This document shows, in pieces, positions 35,983 to 43,201 of a stretch of DNA of 64,000 nt (within the stretch, counting starts at the first letter, position 1; each line of letters starts with the position of its first letter). Both the position numbers and the translations under genes were made by a program. A model generated the notes under the pieces. That model did no database searches. It worked only from the letters and a program-made list of their open reading frames with translations, and was not told the origin of the DNA. Origin of the DNA: CAIWHR01 sp963726775 (GTDB taxonomy: Bacteria; Pseudomonadota; Gammaproteobacteria; Burkholderiales; Casimicrobiaceae); the NCBI GenBank assembly GCA_963726775.1, contig CAVSDL010000001.1:1116001-1180000 (forward strand). Reading direction: 5' to 3'.

Positions 35983-37305
35983 ATGGCTCCCGTGAACGAA
36001 ATCCTGATCGTCGATGACGAAGTCGGCATCCGCGAACTGCTGTCCGAAATACTGCAGGACGAGGGCTATCGCGTGCGCCTCGCCGAGAACGCGACCGAGG
36101 CGCGAAGCTATCGGGCCAAACAGCAGCCGGCACTGGTGCTGCTCGATATCTGGATGCCCGACACCGACGGCGTGACGCTGTTGCGCGAATGGGCAGCATC
36201 GGGGCAACTCACGATGCCGGTCGTGATGATGTCCGGGCACGGCACGATCGAAACGGCCGTCGAGGCGACGAGGATCGGCGCGTTCGATTTTCTCGAAAAA
36301 CCTGTCGGCCTCCAGAAGCTCCTCGGCACCGTCGCGCGCGCGCTCAAGATCGCCTCGGCGAAGGAGCCGCGGCGCGTATCGCTCGCGGCGCTCGGCATCA
36401 GCGCCGCGATCCGCGACGCGGAACGGGCCATCGAACAGCTGCTCGCGGCGAAGAAGCCCGTCCTGCTCCTGGGCGAACCCGGGACAGGCCACGAAACGGC
36501 CGCGCGGGCGTTGCAGGTGCCGGAAGTGCCGTGGATCGCGTTGCCCAATGGCTCGCGCCTCGCGGCAAACCCGCTCGCCGTCCTGGACGAGGCGCGCGAC
36601 GGCATGCTTCACTGCGCCGAGATCGGCCAATATGCGAAGGCCGAGCAGAAGGGACTCGCGTTTCTGCTGCCCAAACTCGAACGGGCCAATGTGACGCTCG
36701 TCTGCACGAGCGCCGAGCCGCTCGGGAACCTCGCCGCCGAAGGCAAATTCGACCCGGCGCTGCTTGCGGCCCTGTCGATCGGCGCGGTGCTCCTGCCGCC
36801 GCTCCGCTCGCGGCGCGAGGACATACCCGCGCTTGTCGACCGATTCTGGCGAGACATCACCGCGGCACAGAAGGATGCCGAGCGCGGAATGGCTCGCACC
36901 GTCGCGGCGTTGCCCCCGATGGCGGTGAGCGCGCTCACCAACGCGTACTGGCCGGGCAACGTCGACCATCTGCAGAATGTCGTCGCCAATCTCGCGCTCA
37001 ATACCGGGGCCGGCGATATCACGCCGGATCACGTGAAGCGGCTGCTGGGAGAGGCGGCGGCGGCCAACCAGGCCGTCGCGCCCGAAATCACCGCGCGATT
37101 CTTCGAGCTGCCCCTGCGCGAAGCGCGCGAGGCATTCGAGCGGATCTACTTCGAGCAGCTGTTGGGACGCGAGCAAAGCAACATGAGCCGCGTCGCGGAG
37201 CAGGCGGGGCTCGAACGCACGCACCTTTACCGAAAGCTGAAGCAACTCAACATCCGCTTTGCGCGTCGTGGCGACGACGGCAACAACAACAACGGCAACG
37301 GCTGA
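35983..37305 (+). CDS. ntrX: NtrX-like response regulator with degenerate AAA+ domain
   Basis: 440 residues. The receiver domain is intact: acidic pair D11/D12, phospho-acceptor D55 in LLDIWMPD, S84, K106. The central sigma-54-activator domain is eroded: Walker A reads GEPGTGHE (164-171) with His170 in place of the catalytic Lys, Walker B lacks its Asp-Glu (DGMLHCAEIG at 207-215), and no GAFTGA loop is present. The arginine finger helix reads GNVDHL where GNVREL is usual. The C-terminal Fis-type helix-turn-helix (about 385-425, NMSRVAEQAGLERTHLYRKL) is intact, followed by an Asn/Gly tail. It should bind DNA but cannot be a normal sigma-54 activator. Partner of ntrY. Confidence 0.9.
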   Translation: MAPVNEILIVDDEVGIRELLSEILQDEGYRVRLAENATEARSYRAKQQPALVLLDIWMPDTDGVTLLREWAASGQLTMPVVMMSGHGTIETAVEATRIGAFDFLEKPVGLQKLLGTVARALKIASAKEPRRVSLAALGISAAIRDAERAIEQLLAAKKPVLLLGEPGTGHETAARALQVPEVPWIALPNGSRLAANPLAVLDEARDGMLHCAEIGQYAKAEQKGLAFLLPKLERANVTLVCTSAEPLGNLAAEGKFDPALLAALSIGAVLLPPLRSRREDIPALVDRFWRDITAAQKDAERGMARTVAALPPMAVSALTNAYWPGNVDHLQNVVANLALNTGAGDITPDHVKRLLGEAAAANQAVAPEITARFFELPLREAREAFERIYFEQLLGREQSNMSRVAEQAGLERTHLYRKLKQLNIRFARRGDDGNNNNGNG

Positions 37306-37335
37306 CGCGTCCCCCGCGCGGCCCCTGCCCCGACC

Positions 37336-39216
37336 ATGAGCGTGCCCGCCGATCCGCGCCGGCGCATGACGCCACTCATCTTCGGCGCCATCGGCGTCGT
37401 TTACGGCGACATCGGTACGTCGCCGTTGTACACGCTGCGCCAATGCTTCACCGGCGTGCACACGCTCGCGCTCACGCCGGGAAACGTCCTGGGGGTCCTC
37501 TCGGTGATCTTCTGGGCGCTGATGATCGTGGTCACGCTCAAGTACGTGACACTGATCATGCGCGCGGACAATCGAGGCGAAGGCGGAATCCTGGCGCTGA
37601 CCGCGCTGGTGTCGCGCGGGGTGGAACACCATTCGCGCCGCCGGTGGTGGCTCGTTGGGTTCGGCATATTCGGCGCGGCGATGTTCTATGGCGATGGAAT
37701 GATCACCCCGGCGATCTCGGTGCTGGGCGCCGTGGAGGGACTCGAGATCATCACGCCGCAACTGCATCCATTCATCGTTCCGGTGACGCTTGCGATCATC
37801 CTCGCGCTTTTCGCCATCCAGAAGCGCGGAACCGCGAGCGTCGGGATCATGTTCGGGCCCGTGATGTGCCTCTGGTTCGTCGTCATCGCGGTGCTGGGGC
37901 TCCTTGCCGTCGCGAAAAATCCGGAGGTGCTCCGGGCAGTGAACCCGTACTACGCGGTCATCTTCGTCGCCGGCAGCCCGTTTGTGGCATTCCTTGCGCT
38001 GGGCGCGGTCGTGCTCGCGGTGACCGGCACCGAAGCGCTCTACGCCGACATGGGCCATTTTGGCGCGACGCCTATCCGGCGCGCGTGGCTGTTCTTCGTG
38101 CTTCCGGCGCTGGTGCTCAACTATTTCGGCCAGGGCGCGCTCCTTCTCGCCGACCCCGGCGCGATCAAGAATCCCTTTTATCTTCTGGCTCCACAATGGG
38201 CGCTGATTCCGCTTGTCATCCTCGCGACATGCGCCGCAGTGATCGCGTCGCAAGCGGTGATCTCGGGGGCGTTCTCGTTGACGCGGGCGGCCATCCAGAT
38301 GGGCTACTGTCCGCGGTTGAAGCTCCTCCACACCTCGGAGCGCGAGATCGGCCAGATCTACGTGCCGTTCATCAACTGGACGTTGCTGGTCGCGGTGATG
38401 TTGCTGGTACTGGGCTTCCACAGTTCGGACAACCTCGGCGGCGCTTACGGCATCGCGGTGACGCTGGCGATGCTGATCGACTCGGTCCTGATTTTCGTCG
38501 TGATGCGGCGCATCTGGGGCTGGCGCCCCGGGGTGGCGCTGGCGATCTCGCTGCCGCTGCTCGCGATCGATTTCGCCTTCCTCGCCTCGAACGCGCTCAA
38601 GGTACCGGACGGCGGATGGTTCCCGCTTCTGATCGGCGGCGCGGTATTTACGCTGCTCACAACCTGGAAGCGGGGGCGCGCGCTCCTGATGGTGCGCCTG
38701 TCCGAGGACTCGATGCCGATCGACATCTTCATCGAGAGCATCGGCGCGAGCCCGCCGCCGCGCGTGCCCGGAACCGCGGTCTTCCTGACCTCGACCGGAG
38801 ATCGCGTGCCGCACGCGTTGCTTCATAATCTGAAGCACAACAAGGTTCTGCACGATCGCGTCGTCTTCCTCACCGTGCATACCCGCGACATCCCGCGAGT
38901 CGCCGAATCCGAGCGTATCGAGATTCACGAGCTCGGTTGCCAATTCTGGCGCATGGACGCGTACTACGGCTTCACCGAGGAGCCGGACGTTCCCGCGCTG
39001 CTCGACACCTGCGGCGATCGCGGGCTGGATTTCGACATGATGGACACGTCGTTCTTCGTCTCCCGCGAAACGCTGATCCCGTCGGTTGCGCCCGGCATGG
39101 CGCTGTGGCGTGAACGACTGTTCGTCGCGCTCGCGAAGATGGCGGTGAAGGCCACGGACTTCTTCCACGTGCCGACCAATCGGGTCGTCGAGCTCGGCAC
39201 TCAGGTGGAGCTGTAG
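37336..39216 (+). CDS. kup: Low-affinity potassium uptake protein Kup (Trk/Kup family)
   Basis: 626-residue potassium-proton symporter of the inner membrane. Signature at the N-terminus: GVVYGDIGTSPLYTLR; twelve membrane helices over about residues 12-430, with LIMRADNRGEGGI and GDGMITPAISVLGAVEG-type motifs; a C-terminal cytoplasmic domain to 626. Length is typical. It follows ntrX by 30 bases and could be read through from it. Confidence 0.96.
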   Translation: MSVPADPRRRMTPLIFGAIGVVYGDIGTSPLYTLRQCFTGVHTLALTPGNVLGVLSVIFWALMIVVTLKYVTLIMRADNRGEGGILALTALVSRGVEHHSRRRWWLVGFGIFGAAMFYGDGMITPAISVLGAVEGLEIITPQLHPFIVPVTLAIILALFAIQKRGTASVGIMFGPVMCLWFVVIAVLGLLAVAKNPEVLRAVNPYYAVIFVAGSPFVAFLALGAVVLAVTGTEALYADMGHFGATPIRRAWLFFVLPALVLNYFGQGALLLADPGAIKNPFYLLAPQWALIPLVILATCAAVIASQAVISGAFSLTRAAIQMGYCPRLKLLHTSEREIGQIYVPFINWTLLVAVMLLVLGFHSSDNLGGAYGIAVTLAMLIDSVLIFVVMRRIWGWRPGVALAISLPLLAIDFAFLASNALKVPDGGWFPLLIGGAVFTLLTTWKRGRALLMVRLSEDSMPIDIFIESIGASPPPRVPGTAVFLTSTGDRVPHALLHNLKHNKVLHDRVVFLTVHTRDIPRVAESERIEIHELGCQFWRMDAYYGFTEEPDVPALLDTCGDRGLDFDMMDTSFFVSRETLIPSVAPGMALWRERLFVALAKMAVKATDFFHVPTNRVVELGTQVEL

Positions 39217-39282
39217 CGGTCGACGCGCGGCGACGGGGCCATCGCGCCATGGGGCTGACGCGTTCGCGGCCGCCACCGGATG

Positions 39283-39321
39283 CCCAAGAAAACGCCGGCC
39301 GCCGGTTGCCCGGTGCCGGCG
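39283..39321 (-). terminator. Intrinsic terminator of rpoH
   Basis: Downstream of rpoH on minus, CGCCGGC (39315-39321 side) and GCCGGCG (39293-39299 side) form a 7-bp GC-rich outer stem with further pairing inside, then TTTTCTT. Placed 29 bases after the rpoH stop. It may also slow transcripts arriving from kup on the other strand. Confidence 0.65.
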
Positions 39322-39349
39322 CTTCTCGCTACGGGGCCCTGCGCGCGAA

Positions 39350-40204
39350 TTACAGACCGGCCATCTGCGCCTGCAGCGTTTTCATCGCCTTGCTCTCGAT
39401 CTGGCGAATCCGCTCGGCCGACACCCCATACTCCTCGGCCAGATCCTGCAACGTGACGCGGTCGTCTTCGCGCAGCCAGCGGGCCTCGATGATCCGGCGA
39501 CTCCGGTCATCGAGCTTCGCCAGGGCGTGCGTCAGACCCGCGCTGCGGTTTTCCGTGGTTTCGGCGCGTTCGAGGATCTGCGCCGGCTCGTCTTCGGCGT
39601 CGGTAAGATAGGCGATCGGCGAGGCCACGTTGCCGTCCTCGTTGGGTTGCGGATCGAGCGCGATGTCCCGTCCGGTAAGCCGGGTCTCCATCTCGATGAC
39701 CTCCTCGGGCTTGACGCCCAGGTCCTTGGCGATGGCCCGTGTCTCCGCCGCGGTAAGCGTGGCGGGACCCTTTTTCATGCTGCGCAGGTTGAAAAACAGC
39801 TTGCGCTGTGCCTTGGTCGTCGCAACCTTGACCAGCCGCCAGTTGCGCAGGATGTACTCATGCATCTCGGCGCGTATCCAGTGCAGCGCGAAGGACACCA
39901 GCCGGACACCCCGCTCCGGGTCGAAGCGGCGCACGGCCTTCATCAGCCCGACGTTGCCTTCCTGGATCAGGTCGGCCTGCGGCAGGCCGTAGCCGAGGTA
40001 ACGGCGGCTCACCGCCACCACCAGCCGGAGGTGCGAGAGCACGAGCTGACTTGCGGCCTCGAGGTCGTTGTCGCGCTGGAGCCGGCGTCCGAGGTCGGTC
40101 TCCTGCTCCAGTGTCAGCAGCGGAAATCGATTCACCGCCTGGATGTAGTGGTCCAGACTTCCCAGCGAGGCGGGAGTCGGAAAGGCCAACGCGGTACCGG
40201 TCAT
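39350..40204 (-). CDS. rpoH: RNA polymerase sigma factor RpoH (sigma-32, heat shock)
   Basis: 284-residue sigma-70 family factor. Region 2 shows LIQEGNVGLMKAVRRFDP and the core-binding helix; the RpoH box QRKLFFNLR, the hallmark separating RpoH from other sigma factors, is present; region 4 has DLAEEYGVSAERIRQIESKA. It directs RNA polymerase to heat-shock promoters. The ATG (40202-40204) has AGGAGA at good distance. A perfect CIRCE operator stands 66 bases upstream, so it is probably repressed by HrcA. A terminator follows. Confidence 0.97.
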   Translation of the reverse strand: MTGTALAFPTPASLGSLDHYIQAVNRFPLLTLEQETDLGRRLQRDNDLEAASQLVLSHLRLVVAVSRRYLGYGLPQADLIQEGNVGLMKAVRRFDPERGVRLVSFALHWIRAEMHEYILRNWRLVKVATTKAQRKLFFNLRSMKKGPATLTAAETRAIAKDLGVKPEEVIEMETRLTGRDIALDPQPNEDGNVASPIAYLTDAEDEPAQILERAETTENRSAGLTHALAKLDDRSRRIIEARWLREDDRVTLQDLAEEYGVSAERIRQIESKAMKTLQAQMAGL

Positions 40205-40688
40205 CGTCAGTCTCCTGGTGCGGGTAACGAGCGGCTTCGAATTGCAGTCGCCCGCCGACCCGGGGTAATATTAGCACTCCAGACCTGAGAGTGCTAAACG
40301 AGCGCGGAAGTTCCCGACCGCTTTGGTCAGGTAACCGACCCGCACAGATCGTTCCGTCGGCGCGGCCATACGGCATTCGTATCGCGGCGGCCCCAGGAAT
40401 CCTTCATCGACGATCGACCCGCACTCCGGCGAGACAAGCCCTGGACCAAGAGTAGACGCAGCAAGTGCTCGCTTCGTCGTCGGTTCAACACGGCGGGCGG
40501 GAGCGTCCTTCGCGATCCGGACGATCATTCCGCCCGACATCCGCCGTGCGACGACGACCGCAATTTACGGTACGAATAGCTGGCCTGCGGCCAATCCGCT
40601 GCCCTGTTCCATGACGGAGAATCTATCGGAAGCTTGCCGCCTGCGGGGTCCCGGCGCATGCCGCTGCCACGCGCCGCCAACGCTCGCG
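40205..40688. other. Intergenic region between rpoH and ftsY
   Basis: About 480 bases. The first 100 hold the rpoH ribosome binding site, CIRCE and promoter. An 89-codon minus-strand frame (40271-40540) overlaps CIRCE and has no recognisable family, so I do not call it. Nothing else recognised between 40300 and 40688. Confidence 0.6.
40271..40297. promoter_or_regulatory. CIRCE operator (HrcA-binding) upstream of rpoH
   Basis: TTAGCACTC (40271-40279), nine-base spacer, GAGTGCTAA (40289-40297): an exact 9-9-9 match to the CIRCE consensus. On the minus strand, TAATAT (40265-40270) and TTAGCA (40289 side) with an 18-base gap could be the -10 and -35 of rpoH, so HrcA bound here would cover the promoter. 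Confidence 0.95.
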
Positions 40689-41630
40689 TCATCCTACGAG
40701 GGCATCGACAAATTCGGCCGCAACGAACGGCCGGAGGTCGTTGACCCCTTCACCGACCCCGATGAAACGCAGCGGAACGGGGTGTTCCTTGGCGATGGCG
40801 GCCACGGTGCCTCCTTTTGCGCTGCCGTCGAGCTTGGTCAGCACGAGCCCGGTCAGGTGGAGCGCGTCGTCGAACGCCCTCACCTGCGCCAGCGCGTTCT
40901 GCCCCGTGCTGGCGTCGAGGACCAGCAGCGTCTCATGGGGCGCCGCCGGATCGGTCTTGCGGATCACCCGCTGAATCTTGCGTATTTCGTCCATCAGATT
41001 GAGCTGCGTCGGCAGCCGGCCGGCTGTGTCGGCGAGCACCACGTCGATACTCCGGGCCTTCGCGGCTGCAATCGCGTCGAACATCACGGCGGCCGGGTCG
41101 CCCCCCTCCTGAGCGATCACCGCGACGTTGTTGCGCTCTCCCCACACCGCCAGCTGTTCGCGCGCCGCGGCGCGGAACGTGTCGCCTGCCGCCAGCAGCA
41201 CCGTGAGGCCCTGCGCCTGAAAATGCCGGGCCAGCTTGCCGATCGAGGTCGTCTTGCCGGCGCCGTTGACGCCGGCGATCATGATGACGAACGGCCGCGT
41301 TGCGGTGACCACCAGCGGCGCCTCCAGCGGCGCGAGTAGCTCGGTCAGCGCCGCCTTGAGCATGACCTTGGGGTCGCCCTTGCCTCCCGATCGCTTCCAC
41401 CGCGCCCGCAGATCGTCGAGCAGATGCGACGTGGCGGAAACGCCCACATCCGCGGTGAGCAGCGCCGCCTCGATTGCGTCCTGCGTCTCGCCGTCAAGCG
41501 TCGCCCGGCCAAACGTCGTCGCGAGCGCCTCCGTGAGCTTGTCGCGGGACCGCGCCAAGCCCTCCTTCAGGCGGTCGCTCCAAGGCTTTGGGTCGCGCTC
41601 GTCGGAGGGGCGCTTGAACACGTCGAACAT
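40689..41630 (-). CDS. ftsY: Signal recognition particle receptor FtsY
   Basis: 313-residue SRP GTPase. NG domain: helical N domain with the LLTADVG motif, G1 GVNGAGKTTSIGKLA, G3 DTAGRLPTQ, G4 TKLDGSAKGG. It receives SRP-bound ribosomes and passes them to SecYEG/YidC. The acidic N-terminal A domain of E. coli FtsY (about 200 residues) is missing; this short form is widespread. Divergent from rsmD across 150 bases, the usual pairing. Confidence 0.96.
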   Translation of the reverse strand: MFDVFKRPSDERDPKPWSDRLKEGLARSRDKLTEALATTFGRATLDGETQDAIEAALLTADVGVSATSHLLDDLRARWKRSGGKGDPKVMLKAALTELLAPLEAPLVVTATRPFVIMIAGVNGAGKTTSIGKLARHFQAQGLTVLLAAGDTFRAAAREQLAVWGERNNVAVIAQEGGDPAAVMFDAIAAAKARSIDVVLADTAGRLPTQLNLMDEIRKIQRVIRKTDPAAPHETLLVLDASTGQNALAQVRAFDDALHLTGLVLTKLDGSAKGGTVAAIAKEHPVPLRFIGVGEGVNDLRPFVAAEFVDALVG

Positions 41631-41780
41631 GGGGAGCAGGTGGTCCAGGCGGGGTGGGCTACAGAGCGGCGAAGCGGGTCCCGAAAAGCCCCGGGCGACC
41701 GCGAAGCTATAATTTTACCCGTACGCCACGCCGGTCCCTCGACCACCGCCTGCGCGCGCCCTCTTGGTTCAACCGGACCT

Positions 41781-42341
41781 TTGCGCAAACCCCGCCCCAA
41801 CTGCGTTCGAATCATCGGTGGCGCCTGGCGTGGGCGCGTTATCCGGTTTCCCGGGGTCGAAGGTCTGCGTCCGACCCCGGACCGGGTGCGCGAAACGCTG
41901 TTCAATTGGCTCGGGCAGGAACTGTCGGGCAAGCGTTGCCTGGACCTTTATGCGGGGACCGGCGCCATGTCGCTCGAGGCCCTGTCGCGCGGCGCGGTGC
42001 TCTCGGTTGCGGTCGACCGCGATCGAGCGTTGATCGAGTCACTCCGGGAAACGGCGTTGTCACTCGACGCGGCGGCGCTGGAGTCGCGCGTCGCGGACGT
42101 GCGAACGTTCCTTTCCGGAGAGCGGCGAGTTTTCGATGTGATCTTCGCGGACCCGCCTTTCGGCGACGATCCCTGGCCCTGGTTGCTGCCTGCCTGCGCG
42201 CTGCGACTCGCGCCGGGCGGGTTCGTCTACGCGGAAGCCGGCGCGGCCTTGACGCCGCCTCCGGCCCTGGCCCCGTGGCGCCGCGACAAGGCAGGACAGG
42301 TGCATTATCATCTTTTCGTACGCGCGGAAATTGTCGGTTGA
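41781..42341 (+). CDS. rsmD: 16S rRNA (guanine-966-N2)-methyltransferase RsmD
   Basis: About 186 residues. RsmD methylates N2 of G966 of 16S rRNA. Signature features: RIIGGAWRGR at the N-terminus, LRPTPDRVRETLFNWL, the SAM motif LDLYAGTGAMSLEALSRGA, and the catalytic DPPFGDDPW. No ATG or GTG suits; the TTG at 41781-41783 gives LRKPRPNCVRIIGG and fits homologues. It is 40 bases before coaD, with which it is usually paired. Confidence 0.93.
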   Translation: MRKPRPNCVRIIGGAWRGRVIRFPGVEGLRPTPDRVRETLFNWLGQELSGKRCLDLYAGTGAMSLEALSRGAVLSVAVDRDRALIESLRETALSLDAAALESRVADVRTFLSGERRVFDVIFADPPFGDDPWPWLLPACALRLAPGGFVYAEAGAALTPPPALAPWRRDKAGQVHYHLFVRAEIVG

Positions 42342-42381
42342 CCGCGCCACCCGTCCGCCTCTTGCCCGAGCTTCACCGCCC

Positions 42382-42870
42382 ATGCTCAAGGTCGTCTATC
42401 CCGGCACGTTCGACCCGCTCACCCGTGGGCACGAGGACATCGTGCGTCGTGCGGCGCGGCTGTTCGACCGCGTGGTCATCGGTGTCGCGGACAGCGAGTC
42501 CAAACGGCCCTTTTTCACGACGGAAGAACGCGTTGCGATGGCGCGCGAGGTGCTCGCGCCGTACGCCAACGTGCAGGTGGCGGCGTTTTCGTCGCTGCTG
42601 ATGGAATTCGTCCACGCCCAGGACGCGCGCGTGATTCTGCGCGGGCTTCGCGCGGCGTCGGACTTCGAGTACGAGTTCCAGATGGCGGGGATGAACCGGA
42701 ACCTCTACCCGGACGTCGAAACGCTGTTCCTGACGCCTTCCGAACAGTACATGTTCGTTTCGGCGACGATCGTCCGCGAGATCGCCCGGTTCGGCGGCGA
42801 CGTGTCGCCGTTCGTCCATCCCATCGTGCTCGCCAAGCTCGCGGCCAAGGTCGCGGGTCAGCGCCCATAG
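42382..42870 (+). CDS. coaD: Phosphopantetheine adenylyltransferase
   Basis: 162-residue nucleotidyltransferase that makes dephospho-CoA from phosphopantetheine and ATP. T-x-G-H motif in YPGTFDPLTRGHED; the second motif EQYMFVSATIVREI contains the S-A-T variant of ISST. Length typical; ATG at 42382 gives the usual MLKVVYPGTFDP start. Confidence 0.96.
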   Translation: MLKVVYPGTFDPLTRGHEDIVRRAARLFDRVVIGVADSESKRPFFTTEERVAMAREVLAPYANVQVAAFSSLLMEFVHAQDARVILRGLRAASDFEYEFQMAGMNRNLYPDVETLFLTPSEQYMFVSATIVREIARFGGDVSPFVHPIVLAKLAAKVAGQRP

Positions 42871-42898
42871 CGCGTCGCGATTCGATCGGGAGATGCCG

Positions 42899-43171
42899 AT
42901 GGCGCTGATCATCACCGACGAGTGCATCAACTGCGACGTCTGCGAACCCGAGTGTCCGAACGGCGCGATTTCGCAGGGCGCGGAAATCTATGTGATCGAC
43001 CCGGCGAAATGCACCGAGTGTGTCGGGCATTTCGACACGCCGCAATGCGTGGAGGTCTGTCCGGTCGACTGCATACCAGTGGACCCGGACCGCGTCGAGA
43101 CCAAGGACGAGCTGCGGCGAAAATACGAGGGTCTGATGGCGGCGGCGAATGCCAAAGCGCCTGCGGGGTGA
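42899..43171 (+). CDS. YfhL-type 2[4Fe-4S] ferredoxin
   Basis: 90-residue ferredoxin with two 4Fe-4S motifs: CINCDVCEPEC with its partner cysteine, and CTECVGHFDTPQCVEVCP, where the insertion between cysteines (an extra loop of about six residues) is typical of the YfhL/Allochromatium type. It carries electrons at low potential. The ATG at 42899 (MALIITDECINC) is the usual start; an ATG at 42893 adds two residues. It follows coaD by 28 bases and is convergent with the dynamin-like gene. Confidence 0.94.
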   Translation: MALIITDECINCDVCEPECPNGAISQGAEIYVIDPAKCTECVGHFDTPQCVEVCPVDCIPVDPDRVETKDELRRKYEGLMAAANAKAPAG

Positions 43172-43201
43172 CGCTGTTTCGCCCGACGCGGGCGTGACGG
43201 C

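Noticed and set aside
37029..37034. CACGTG in ntrX as a third parS
   Set aside because: Flanks are GAT and AAG, not GTTN and NAAC; other CACGTG occurrences (for example near 39165, 48326, 51532) fail likewise.
35872..39276. Minus-strand open frame of 1134 codons across ntrX and kup
   Set aside because: It is an antisense shadow: rich in Arg, His, Asp and Glu with no recognisable family, lying exactly opposite two well-supported genes. Such frames are common in GC-rich DNA.
40271..40540. Small minus-strand frame of 89 codons upstream of rpoH
   Set aside because: It runs across the CIRCE element and promoter, has no ribosome binding site, and no family.
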